From an uncultured Desulfatitalea sp. (GTDB lineage: Bacteria; Desulfobacterota; Desulfobacteria; Desulfobacterales; Desulfosarcinaceae): a stretch of DNA of 64,000 nt. Below, piece by piece: positions 1-8,844 of the stretch. Under the pieces are notes generated by a model, which saw nothing but the letters and a program-made list of their open reading frames with translations, had not been told where the DNA came from and did no database searches. The stretch lies in contig CALMNL010000004.1 of NCBI GenBank assembly GCA_937868765.1, forward strand, positions 694,749 to 758,748. The letters run 5' to 3'. The position numbers were made by a program, and so were the translations under genes. The first letter of the stretch is position 1; each line of letters opens with the position of its first letter.

Positions 1-141
1 ATCGAGGATGGCACCTTCGGCATCTGCGAAGCGTGCGGCGAGGAAATCGCCCTGTCACGCCTCAAGGCCAGGCCGGTGACATCCTACTGCATCCGATGCA
101 AGACCCAGATGGAGGCCTTCGAGAAGGTCGCCGACGTCTGA
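1..141 (+). CDS. DksA/TraR-family C4 zinc-finger protein, C-terminal part (5' end outside window)
   Basis: Reading frame 1 is open from the first base to a TGA at 139-141 and gives 46 residues. It carries the four-cysteine finger typical of DksA/TraR proteins: CEACG, then 17 residues later CIRCK. Family members bind RNA polymerase through its secondary channel and modulate initiation with ppGpp. The acidic coiled-coil tip that separates true DksA from finger-only homologues lies upstream of the window, so the exact class cannot be decided. A 179-base gap separates it from the HU gene on the same strand. Confidence 0.85.
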   Translation: MEDGTFGICEACGEEIALSRLKARPVTSYCIRCKTQMEAFEKVADV

Positions 142-320
142 TGACCATTCGCGGAGCACAGCGCTTGCAGCGACTCGCTTCGAGAAAAACTTTGTGTTCT
201 TCAAGATAACGAGCTAAAAGGAATCGCGTGAAAGCTTCCGAAAATGACGCGTAAGGCAAAACACTTGGCTCCAGCTGGCGAGCCGCCGACACACAAATGC
301 TTGAAAGGAGAGGGCAAAGA

Positions 321-590
321 ATGAACAAGAGCGAATTGATCAATGAGATGGCCAAAAATCTGAACAGCAAAAAAGAAGCCGAAGCCTGCCTGGACAGCCT
401 GCTGGGGGCCATCACCCAGGGATTGAAAAAGGGAGACAAGGTCACGCTGACCGGATTCGGCACCTTTAAAGTGGCCAAACGCAAAGCCCGCACCGGTCGC
501 AATCCACGCACCGGCGAGAAGATCAAGATCAAGGCGCGCAAAGTCCCCCAATTCACCGTCGGCAAAGCACTGAAGACCGCTGTTGAATAA
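321..590 (+). CDS. HU-family nucleoid DNA-binding protein
   Basis: 89 residues, the normal HU length. It begins MNKSELINEMA and has the family signature: the GFGTF turn followed by the basic beta arm with TGRNPRTGEKI and the closing FTVGKALK helix. HU/IHF proteins bind and bend DNA as dimers. The ATG at 321 is preferred over an in-frame ATG at 297 because it matches the family N-terminus and follows AAAGGAGAGG. It is followed by a strong intrinsic terminator, so it is probably monocistronic. Whether it acts as HU or as an IHF subunit cannot be told from one subunit. Confidence 0.93.
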   Translation: MNKSELINEMAKNLNSKKEAEACLDSLLGAITQGLKKGDKVTLTGFGTFKVAKRKARTGRNPRTGEKIKIKARKVPQFTVGKALKTAVE

Positions 591-622
591 TATCTGCCAA
601 CGGTTATCCCCCATGCCATAGC

Positions 623-655
623 AAGGGTGGCCTGAAACGGCCGCCCTTATCTTTT
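623..655 (+). terminator. Intrinsic terminator of the HU gene
   Basis: AAGGGTGGCC (623-632) pairs with GGCCGCCCTT (639-648), one G-T pair, around the loop TGAAAC, followed by ATCTTTT. It ends within the stop codon region of the convergent aminomutase gene. Confidence 0.75.
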
Positions 656-1768
656 AGGCGAATCGCCGCAGGGGTAGTCATAAACGGTCCCCAGCCAGTT
701 GCGTACCCGCCAGTGGGTGGGGTGTTTCGCGACAATGGCATCGGGGGTCAGCGCGACCTTACCGCCGCCGCCGGGCAGATCGATCATGTAGTGGGGAATG
801 GCCATGCCCGAAAGGCGACCGCGCAAGGCATCCATCAGCGCCAGGCCGCGGGCGAGCGGCACCTGAAAATGGGCCGTGCCTGGTACGCGGTCCAGTTGAT
901 GCAAGTAGTAGGGTTTGACCCGGATGGCCAGCAGGCCTTCGAAGAGCATTTTCAACACTTCGGCATCGTCATTCACGCCACCCAGCAACACGCTTTGACT
1001 CCCCAGGGCGATCCCCGCGTCGGCGAGCAATCCACAGGCCGCAGCGCTTTGCACGGTAATCTCCCCGGGGTGATTGCTGTGGAGATTGACATACAGGGGG
1101 TGAAATCGGGAAAGAAGCGCCGCCAGTTCCGGCGTCACGCGCTCCGGCAGGGCCATGGGCACCCGGGTGTGCAGACGCAGCAAGCGTACATGCGCCATGC
1201 GCCGCAGGTCCTGAAGTATCGCAAACAGCCGGCCATCGGGCAGCATCAGCGGATCACCGCCCGAAAGAATGACTTCGTTGATTTCGGCATGTCCGCGGAT
1301 GTACGCCAGGCCCGCCTCGATGGCCGCCGCTGAAACCTGCCGTCCACCGGCCACGCGGCGCTTGCGCATGCAAAAACGGCAATGCACGGCGCACTGATTG
1401 GAAACCAGGAACACCACGCGCTGGGGATAGCGGTGTAAAACCTGCGGTGCCGGCGACTGGCGCTCCTCGGCCAGGGGATCGTCGGCACCGGCGGCATCCA
1501 ATAGTTCGGCCGGGTGGGGAATCACCTGGCGGCCCAGGGGGTCATCGGCCGAACGGACCAATCCCAGAAAGTAAGGCGAGATCTTCATGGGAAAGCGGTC
1601 GACGACCCGGACCAGGGCGTCCTTGCCGGCCACCAGATTTTCCGGCAGATCCTGGGGCCGGTCGATACCGGCAGTCGGATCCTCCCCGCGGACAAAGGCA
1701 TCGGATGTCATGGTTGGTGCCGGCATAGTCGCAATCGAGATCCTTGGGAGCATGGGAATCGGCTTCAA
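647..1768 (-). CDS. KamA-family radical SAM aminomutase (lysine 2,3-aminomutase/EpmB-like)
   Basis: 373 residues. The radical SAM cluster motif CAVHCRFC (Cys126, Cys130, Cys133) binds [4Fe-4S]/SAM. The PLP lysine lies in LPGGGGKV near residue 335. The two aspartates that hold the lysine side-chain amine in Clostridium KamA seem conserved (HQLD before the RVPG loop and ID before LPGGGGK), which favours lysine as substrate. Products could be beta-lysine for an osmolyte or for EF-P modification; no ablB, epmA or efp lies nearby, so the role is open. It starts 8 bases after the YchF-like gene, so the two are likely co-transcribed. Confidence 0.85.
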   Translation of the reverse strand: MKPIPMLPRISIATMPAPTMTSDAFVRGEDPTAGIDRPQDLPENLVAGKDALVRVVDRFPMKISPYFLGLVRSADDPLGRQVIPHPAELLDAAGADDPLAEERQSPAPQVLHRYPQRVVFLVSNQCAVHCRFCMRKRRVAGGRQVSAAAIEAGLAYIRGHAEINEVILSGGDPLMLPDGRLFAILQDLRRMAHVRLLRLHTRVPMALPERVTPELAALLSRFHPLYVNLHSNHPGEITVQSAAACGLLADAGIALGSQSVLLGGVNDDAEVLKMLFEGLLAIRVKPYYLHQLDRVPGTAHFQVPLARGLALMDALRGRLSGMAIPHYMIDLPGGGGKVALTPDAIVAKHPTHWRVRNWLGTVYDYPCGDSPKR

Positions 1769-1776
1769 CGCCTTGG

Positions 1777-2814
1777 CTACACGTTAAATCGAAAATTGAT
1801 GATATCCCCGTCTTTCACTTCGTAGGTCTTGCCCTCCAAACGCACCTTGCCCAGCTTGCGCGCTTCGGCATAGCTGCCGGCGCTCATCAGATCCTCGTAG
1901 GCCAAAACTTCGGCCCGGATGAAGCCCTTCTTGATGTCCGAATGGATCACTTCGGCGGCGTCAACGGCCGCCGTGTGCTTGGCGATGGTCCACGCCCGGA
2001 CTTCGTCTTCACCCACAGTGAAAAAGGAGATCAACCCCAATAAGGCATAAGAGCCGTGGATGACGCGGGTCATGGCCAGATCGCGAATATCGAATTCGGC
2101 CATGAACTCCCGGGCCTCCTCGGCGCTCATCTGTCCCAGTTCCTGCTCCAGCTTGCCCCGGATGGCCAGGCATGGCTCGATCAGCCCCCAGCCGGTCACA
2201 TCGGGCAGCCGGTCGTCCTCGTCCGCGTTGTTGAAAAGCACCAAACAGGGCTTGCCCGACAGAAAAGCATAGCCTCGCAGGCACTTGGCCGTGGCGATTT
2301 CCGGGAATCGGCGCAGTGGCATCTCCTGGTTGAGATGCATGGCGCACTGCTCGATCAGCGCGGGCTCTTCGGGAAAATCGGGCTTCTTGCCCCGTTTCTG
2401 GTCCAGGGCCAGGCGCTCCAGGCGTTTTTCGACCACCACCAGATCGGAAAGGATCAGCTCCTGGTCCACGGCTTGGAAATCACTGCGGGGCGCGGGCGCG
2501 GCCCCGGCCAAATCCGTGAAATTGCGCACCACGTGCAAAACCGCATCACAGTCGCGCACCTGGGTCCAGATGCTCTGTTCCCGGGCCTTCTCCTTGACAT
2601 GCTCGGCCGGCGCCGGCAGCAGGTACTCCACCTGGGCATATATGGTCTTGCGCGGGTTGTACATGGCCGAGAGCCGGTCGATGCGCACATCCGGCACCCG
2701 CACCGTGCCGATGCGGCTCTCCTTGCGCTGGGCCGCCTCGGCCCCTGTTTGGGTCAAAGCCTCAAACAAAGTGGTTTTGCCGGCGCCGGGCCGGCCGATC
2801 AATCCAAGCCGCAT
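1777..2814 (-). CDS. YchF/Obg-like P-loop NTPase, diverged
   Basis: 345 residues, slightly shorter than E. coli YchF (363). The P-loop is GRPGAGKTT (residues 7-15) instead of the usual GLPNVGKST. The YchF-type NxxE nucleotide motif is present as NADE near residue 205, which in the family favours ATP over GTP. The C-terminus is a TGS-like domain ending VKDGDIINFRFNV. The DxxG (G3) segment normally read as DIAGL is replaced by YLLPAP, so hydrolysis may be altered. YchF proteins associate with ribosomes and stress responses. It is the first gene of a likely two-gene unit with the aminomutase. Confidence 0.85.
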   Translation of the reverse strand: MRLGLIGRPGAGKTTLFEALTQTGAEAAQRKESRIGTVRVPDVRIDRLSAMYNPRKTIYAQVEYLLPAPAEHVKEKAREQSIWTQVRDCDAVLHVVRNFTDLAGAAPAPRSDFQAVDQELILSDLVVVEKRLERLALDQKRGKKPDFPEEPALIEQCAMHLNQEMPLRRFPEIATAKCLRGYAFLSGKPCLVLFNNADEDDRLPDVTGWGLIEPCLAIRGKLEQELGQMSAEEAREFMAEFDIRDLAMTRVIHGSYALLGLISFFTVGEDEVRAWTIAKHTAAVDAAEVIHSDIKKGFIRAEVLAYEDLMSAGSYAEARKLGKVRLEGKTYEVKDGDIINFRFNV

Positions 2815-3006
2815 GGTATTTCTCCGATCATCTGACGGTGTTCGGGCGCAGGGCGCCGAAGGCTGTTACTACCCTTGTTCGGTCGCCAAGGCAACCCTTA
2901 ACCCCGATGCCACTTTCCCTTTGACATCAGGGCCTCTTTTCAGTAGGCCGTTATGCTGCGGCCGCTTGCGGAAAGCCATCAGCTCACAGCCATCCGGAGG
3001 TGAAAC

Positions 3007-4128
3007 GTGCACCGTCCGCCGAAACCTGCTACGCCCATGCCCAAGCCTAAACCCACAGCCCCTCTGATGGCCCATGTTCCCACCCGGAAAGAACGGCTGC
3101 TGGTCAGCCTCTACCAGCGCATTGCGCAGCTCGAAACGGAGAACGCGCAACTGCATCATCTCCGGCAGGCCCTGGCGGATCAGACCCAACGCCATCAGGC
3201 CCTGGCGGACGCCATCCCCCAGGTGGTCTACACCCTGGACGATAGAGGCTACGTCTTGACGGTCAATGCCGCGGTCGCCACCTGGGGGGACACTCCGGAA
3301 CAATGGATCGGCCGCCTCCTTTGGGCGCGGGTGGACGAAGGCGATCGCGAACGCGTGGCCCGTGTTTTCGCCCAACTAGCGGAGGCACGCCAGAATCGCA
3401 GCCACACCCAACAGTTCCGTCTCCACACGGGCAACGGCCAGGTCCGGTGGCTCGAAACGCAAACCTCCATCCGCTTTTCAGAAGAGGGTCGTTTCCGCTG
3501 GTGCCAGGGGGTATGCCGCGACCTCACGGCAATGATGCAGCCCGGCACGAATGAGAGCGACCCTCCGGAGGTCGCCACGGAACGAGCGAACCTGCGCCTC
3601 CGGGAGCTGGCACGAATTAACGCGCAGTTGCAGCACAAAATCGACGAGCGCTTCATCACCGAAAAGGCGCTCCGGGATCGCGAAGCCGAACTGGAGATGG
3701 AAAAGACCAATTTGCAAGAGGTCAACACGGCTTTGAAAGTTCTGCTCAAACGCAGGGAGGAAGACAAGCGCGCCTTGGAAGAACAGGTAATGTACAACGT
3801 GAAAAAACTGGTGCTGCCCTTCCTGAGCAAGGCGCAAAAAGAGAGTCCCGATGCAAGCCAGAGATCCTATCTGGAGATCGTGGAAGCCAATCTCAGGGAC
3901 ATTACCTGTGGTTTTTCACGGCGATTGTCCCTGGCGTATTACGGGCTTACCAATGCGGAGCTCAAAGTGGCCAACTTCATCCGCCAGGGCAAGAAGAACC
4001 GGGAAATCGCAAAACTGCTCAACCTGTCGGTGCGCACTGTAGAGGCCTACCGTCAGGCCATCCGCAACAAGCTGCGGCTGCAGAACAAGAAGGTGAACCT
4101 GCGCACCTTCCTCATGTCGATCAAATAG
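3007..4128 (+). CDS. PAS-domain LuxR-type transcriptional regulator
   Basis: 373 residues. After a Pro/Lys-rich N-terminus comes a short helix (about 28-60), a PAS domain (about 65-180, ending in a PAC-like strand), a coiled coil (about 195-275) and a C-terminal LuxR helix-turn-helix (about 305-370) with LTNAELKVANFIRQGK and LSVRTVEAYRQAIRNKL. It is probably a cytoplasmic single-component sensor; no membrane segment is visible. The GTG start at 3007 is chosen because CGGAGG lies six bases upstream. It is divergent from the YchF-like gene. The signal and target are unknown. Confidence 0.85.
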   Translation: MHRPPKPATPMPKPKPTAPLMAHVPTRKERLLVSLYQRIAQLETENAQLHHLRQALADQTQRHQALADAIPQVVYTLDDRGYVLTVNAAVATWGDTPEQWIGRLLWARVDEGDRERVARVFAQLAEARQNRSHTQQFRLHTGNGQVRWLETQTSIRFSEEGRFRWCQGVCRDLTAMMQPGTNESDPPEVATERANLRLRELARINAQLQHKIDERFITEKALRDREAELEMEKTNLQEVNTALKVLLKRREEDKRALEEQVMYNVKKLVLPFLSKAQKESPDASQRSYLEIVEANLRDITCGFSRRLSLAYYGLTNAELKVANFIRQGKKNREIAKLLNLSVRTVEAYRQAIRNKLRLQNKKVNLRTFLMSIK

Positions 4129-4131
4129 GCC

Positions 4132-4194
4132 CCGTCCCGAAACGGCTCTTTTCGCCGCTTTCGAGGTCGGACGAAAGATCCCCTTCCGGGACGG
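4132..4194. repeat. Inverted repeat between convergent genes
   Basis: CCGTCCCG (4132-4139) and CGGGACGG (4187-4194) are perfect 8-base inverted copies flanking a 47-base interior. They lie between the stop codons of two convergent genes and could form a weak bidirectional terminator, but there is no clear T-tract. Confidence 0.35.
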
Positions 4195-4211
4195 TCACCA
4201 GGAAACCCGTA

Positions 4212-4490
4212 TCAGGTGGTCACTTCCTGAAGCAGCCGGTTGAGATCCTTGAGCTGATCGTGCATCTCGATCAGCTTGGCCTCCATGAGCAGGGCCAGAA
4301 CGGCCATTCGGTTTTCCGAAGATCCGGCGCGATCCAGCATGCCTTCGATCTGACGCTGATATTCGCGATACTGGGGAAATTTTTCGAGAAAACGCTCTCT
4401 TTCAGCCAAGGCCTCGGCCAGCACCCGATCCGGGTTCCAGGTCGAGAGCGGTACGCGATCGTGTTTTTTGACTTCCAATAAATGTGCCAC
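4212..4490 (-). CDS. Hypothetical helical protein
   Basis: 92 residues starting with GTG at 4490, which follows GAAGGGG. It is predicted all-helical, charged and without cysteines, signal or membrane segment: ALAERERFLEKFPQYREYQRQI, then a Met/Leu-rich helix and a C-terminal amphipathic helix. I do not recognise a family; the length and pattern weakly recall small DUF3135-type proteins. It lies 42 bases downstream of the DHH phosphoesterase gene on the same strand and may share its transcript. Confidence 0.65.
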   Translation of the reverse strand: MAHLLEVKKHDRVPLSTWNPDRVLAEALAERERFLEKFPQYREYQRQIEGMLDRAGSSENRMAVLALLMEAKLIEMHDQLKDLNRLLQEVTT

Positions 4491-4532
4491 AGCCCCTTCT
4501 CCAATCCAAGCCTATTTAAACCCACATCCGTC

Positions 4533-5423
4533 TCAATCTAGGTACTCCTCATTGCGGATCAACACCCCGATAATTTTCTCAATCTGGGCTTCGGCCCGAT
4601 CATGGGTCAACCGGCAGGCGCCGGCCCCTTTATGACCGCCGCCGCCATAGTGGGCCAACAGTCGGCCCACGTTCACCCGGCACTGCGGGTTCAAGATGCT
4701 GTGTCCCAGCTTAACCGCCACATGGGGCCCTTCATAAAAAATTTTCACGTTCACCACCGCCTGGGGGAACAGCGAGTAGACCAGAAAGCGATTGCCGTCC
4801 GGTACAGGCGTCAACTTGCGGAAGTCGGTGATCGACACCTGGCCGCGCATGGACGTGTTCATTTTTAAGTAGTTTTCGTAAGCCTTGTTGGCGGCGACGG
4901 CATCCAGGCATCGCTGCCGGACCATGGCGGTGGCGAGCACCTGGTCCATGTCAGCCGTTTTTAACAGCTCCACCAGCAGATTACAATAGGCTTCGTCCGA
5001 TGCCCGACGGTTGAAAATGGTCATGGACAGCAGCACGTAGGGGTATTTTTCCGGGCGCAGGATCTCCTCGTGGGTCAGCTGCGCGCTGTCGATCTTATCC
5101 GCCTGGGCCACCAGTTCATCAAAGCGCGGCGCCAGCCGATCCTGGTAATACTCATATATCAGGCCGGCCGCCGAAGGCGCGATGCGGAAAAGGCCTTCAT
5201 GGGCGCGCTCGGGTACGTTGGACACATGGTGGTCGAACCACAGGGCCACGTCCCCCTCGCCCAGTGGCAGATTGGCCAGCACATCCCGGGAGGTCGGCTG
5301 CACATTGAAATTTTGAATATCCGAAGGTTGGGCCCAAAGAACCGGCACCTTGTCTCCCAGAACCTCCTTGAGCAGTACCGCGCACACCACACCATCAAAA
5401 TCGGGACGGGTTATGATTCGCAT
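4533..5423 (-). CDS. DHH-family phosphoesterase
   Basis: 296 residues. Metal-binding motifs are in family order: RPDFDG (Asp8, Asp10), the signature DHH (64-66), an Asp in QADKIDSA near residue 110, and the C-terminal DHHA1 substrate motif GGGGHKGAGA near 260. Relatives include exopolyphosphatases, nanoRNases and c-di-AMP/pApA hydrolases; this short form resembles stand-alone DHH proteins rather than RecJ. Start ATG at 5423 follows AGGTGGGAG. The substrate cannot be set from sequence alone. Confidence 0.85.
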   Translation of the reverse strand: MRIITRPDFDGVVCAVLLKEVLGDKVPVLWAQPSDIQNFNVQPTSRDVLANLPLGEGDVALWFDHHVSNVPERAHEGLFRIAPSAAGLIYEYYQDRLAPRFDELVAQADKIDSAQLTHEEILRPEKYPYVLLSMTIFNRRASDEAYCNLLVELLKTADMDQVLATAMVRQRCLDAVAANKAYENYLKMNTSMRGQVSITDFRKLTPVPDGNRFLVYSLFPQAVVNVKIFYEGPHVAVKLGHSILNPQCRVNVGRLLAHYGGGGHKGAGACRLTHDRAEAQIEKIIGVLIRNEEYLD

Positions 5424-5617
5424 AGGCTCCCACCTGGTTTCATGTCGGGTCCTGTGAAAATTGAGAGAACCTTTCCTGCCAAGAACCCCCGGCAGCGGAT
5501 GGCGACCTCAGGGTCATGGAAGAAGTTAGCAATGTTTTCTGATATTTGCAATACAAGCGGCGGATCGCCGGATCGCGGAATCAGCTGGACGCTGGTGCGG
5601 CAGAATGGACAGCGGAT

Positions 5618-5926
5618 TCAGAGCGGACGGCCGTCCGATCCGATCTTGGACAGGATGCGGCCAGCCCCATCCAGAAAGAAAAGCAAAAAGCCCTCCTGGC
5701 GGACATACCCCAACAGGTCCTCGTAGATGATGGCCTGGACCTCATATCGCTGGCCGGGGGTCTTGGCCATCAGCGCCACGCCTTGCAGGGCGCTCTCCTT
5801 GTCTTTGAAGACCGGGATAAAGTTCACTCGGTGCTCCGGGTCCTGCTGCCCCAGGATGGTTTCACTGGCGCCCGGATTCTGGACCGCCACATATACCCAA
5901 TCGGCTGGATCGACACTGTGACTCAT
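5618..5926 (-). CDS. Hypothetical protein
   Basis: 102 residues starting at ATG 5926, preferred over an upstream in-frame ATG at 5989 because AAAGGCGG lies just before it. It is a soluble alpha/beta protein with VNFIPVFKDKESAL and YEVQAIIYEDLLGYV. The alternating pattern recalls SseB-like domains but no signature motif is present, so no function is assigned. It sits alone between a minus-strand DHH gene and a divergent plus-strand acidic protein. Confidence 0.6.
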   Translation of the reverse strand: MSHSVDPADWVYVAVQNPGASETILGQQDPEHRVNFIPVFKDKESALQGVALMAKTPGQRYEVQAIIYEDLLGYVRQEGFLLFFLDGAGRILSKIGSDGRPL

Positions 5927-6123
5927 AGAACAGACCGCCTTTCTGCGTAATGGTTGTGGCTTTATAAAGAGCCCCCTCCGGTGTGTCAAGCTGCGACCCG
6001 ATTTTTTCGGCGCGGGGCAAAGCCAGCTTCTTTCCAGACCGGTTGGAAATAGCGCTTTACTTTTCCAAGCACTTCACTATATTTTGCGCGCATTGCGAAG
6101 CATTGCCGGTCAAGGAGCGGGAA

Positions 6124-6444
6124 ATGGATTCTACCTTCACGATACCCAACGAATATCATGAACCGTTTCAGCGTCTCGTGCCCCATATGGTGGCGGGACT
6201 GCGAAACGACCCTCAAAGCCTGGAGGCCATATTCCTCTATCTGAAGCTGGGCGGCGAAAAGCTGGCCCGCATCGCCATCGAGGCCTACAACCAGACCCAT
6301 CGTCTCAAAAATGCCCAGATGCAGAAACTGCGGCTCGAAGAGGCGTTGATGGCCGAACAGATGGATGAGTCCGATGAGGATGAAGGAGAAGAGGATGTCG
6401 AACCAAAGGAGGAAAGCGAAGACGACGACATCGAAGAATTTTAG
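6124..6444 (+). CDS. Hypothetical protein with acidic C-terminal tail
   Basis: 106 residues from the ATG at 6124, preceded by GGAGCGGGAA. The first 75 residues are a small helical domain (HMVAGLRNDPQSLEAIFLYL). The last 30 or so are almost entirely Asp and Glu, ending DDDIEEF. Such tails often mimic nucleic acid or modulate binding to basic partners, but nothing here specifies the partner. No homologous family is recognised. It is followed by the rhomboid gene on the same strand with an 86-base gap. Confidence 0.7.
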   Translation: MDSTFTIPNEYHEPFQRLVPHMVAGLRNDPQSLEAIFLYLKLGGEKLARIAIEAYNQTHRLKNAQMQKLRLEEALMAEQMDESDEDEGEEDVEPKEESEDDDIEEF

Positions 6445-6530
6445 ACGATTAGTGCCACCGCTCCCCGCCGGTGCTTTCTGGTCGTCGGCAAATCCCGGGA
6501 TTTGCCCCTGATGCCCGAAAAGGCAGCCTG

Positions 6531-7384
6531 ATGGCGCCCTTGTTTGCCCATCTCTCCGCGGAACAGGCCCGAACCTATGCCCTGGTGCTGGCATCGGCCG
6601 GCATCGATCACACCCTGGACCAGCATCACGGCCGTTGGGCCATTACGGTACCACCCGACGAACGGCGCCCGGCCCTCTCCGCCATCGCCGTCTACCGCCG
6701 TGAAAACCCCATCCCCATAGATCGAATCGCACCGCCCCCACCGCCGCTGCGCACCTTCTCCGCTATCTATGCCGCCCTGATCCTCATGGTAACCCACGCG
6801 GCCGTGGCATCCGATCCTTCGCGCCCCGCCCTGGTCGACGCTTATGGCGCGGACGCCCGGCGCATCGTCGGCGGCCAGATCTATCGCTGCATTACGGCCC
6901 TGCTGCTGCATGCCGATTGGGGGCACCTGGCGGCCAACATGGGCGGCACCCTGCTGTTCGGCACCTATACCGCTGCGCTCTACGGCTGGGGAGTGAGCTG
7001 GCTGCTGATCCTCTTCTCCGGCGCCCTCGGCAACCTGCTCACCGCTTTCTGGCATGGCGCCGATCACCATTCCATCGGCGCCTCCACTGCGGTCTTCGCG
7101 GCGGTCGGCCTGTGCGCCGCCCATGGGCTCTGGCGACGCAAAACCCAACCGCCGGGGGGCTGGCGCGCATGGGCGCCCCTGGCCGGCGGCCTGGCGCTGG
7201 TGGGCTGGTTGGGAACGGCGCCCCAATCGGATCTGTTGGCCCACCTGCTGGGCTTCGGCTGCGGCCTGGCCGTCGGCAGTGCTTATGTACGGTCGCTCAA
7301 AAGCACCTATGCATGGCCGGTCCAATCGGCCGCGCTGGGTGTCGTCGCCCTGGGCATCATCGGCAGCTGGTACTGGGGAATGGC

Positions 7385-7397
<13 letters not shown>
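6531..7397 (+). CDS. Rhomboid-family intramembrane serine protease
   Basis: 288 residues from ATG 6531, which follows AAAAGG at good spacing (an upstream in-frame GTG at 6471 lacks this). An N-terminal soluble domain of about 75 residues precedes six or so membrane segments. The catalytic motif is HSIGASTAVFA with Ser185, and the partner His238 lies in LLAHLLGFG. The segment HADWGHLAANMGG matches the loop 1 region of rhomboids. The family cleaves substrates within the lipid bilayer. Its last 13 bases overlap the convergent methionine aminopeptidase gene. Confidence 0.9.
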
Positions 7398-8329
<932 letters not shown>

Positions 8330-8364
8330 CGTACACCCATTCTTGCGGGGCTGTCAATCGGGTT

Positions 8365-8387
8365 GGCGGTCGCAAATTGCGACCGCC
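8365..8387. promoter_or_regulatory. Perfect 23-base palindrome, candidate operator
   Basis: GGCGGTCGCAA (8365-8375), one central A, then TTGCGACCGCC (8377-8387). It lies in the divergent region between map and the four-Cys repeat gene. A second small palindrome, CGCTAT-AA-ATAGCG, follows near 8411-8424 and includes a TATAAA that could be a -10 box. Confidence 0.5.
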
Positions 8388-8457
8388 AGATGTTTACACA
8401 TCCGGGATGGTTCGCTATAAATAGCGGCAATATCACCCCGAGGAGAAACCCCCATCC

Positions 8458-8826
8458 ATGAATCAGCAACGGGAAAGCGAAACGGAAGAAAAGGACCAGG
8501 CCTGGGAAGAGCGGATCCTGTGCAGCGACGAGAGTTGCATCGGCGTCGTCGGGCCCGACGGCCGCTGCAAGGAGTGCGGCCGGCCTTACGAAGGCCCGCT
8601 GCCGCTGCCGTCCCAGCCGGCGCCGGCGGCCCAACCCATCGATGCGGCCGACATGCCCGAAGAGACACAGGCCGAGGAAAAGCCTGCGGAAGAGACCGAA
8701 GGATCGGATGCGCAAATCGATGACGAAGCGTGGCAGGCCCGCAAACTGTGCCGGGACGAGAGCTGCATCGGCGTCATCGGGCCCGACGGCCGCTGCAAGG
8801 AGTGCGGCCGGCCTTATGATGAGTGA
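8458..8826 (+). CDS. Protein with two copies of a four-Cys zinc-ribbon-like motif
   Basis: 122 residues. Two near-identical modules read C-x4-C-x9-C-x2-C: Cys22, 27, 37, 40 and Cys98, 103, 113, 116, each within DESCIGV-GPDGRCKECGRPY. They are joined by a Pro/Ala then Glu-rich linker (about 46-85). The spacing predicts one metal per module, probably zinc. I do not recognise a named family. The two modules match in DNA as well (8521-8589 and 8749-8817), so the duplication is recent or kept alike by conversion. A perfect palindrome lies about 70 bases upstream. Confidence 0.8.
   Translation: MNQQRESETEEKDQAWEERILCSDESCIGVVGPDGRCKECGRPYEGPLPLPSQPAPAAQPIDAADMPEETQAEEKPAEETEGSDAQIDDEAWQARKLCRDESCIGVIGPDGRCKECGRPYDE
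8521..8817 (+). repeat. Internal 69-base direct repeat within the four-Cys gene
   Basis: Copy 1 is 8521-8589 and copy 2 is 8749-8817. They differ at only a handful of positions and encode the two cysteine modules. Confidence 0.85.
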
Positions 8827-8844
8827 AATATTATCAGGGCCGGC

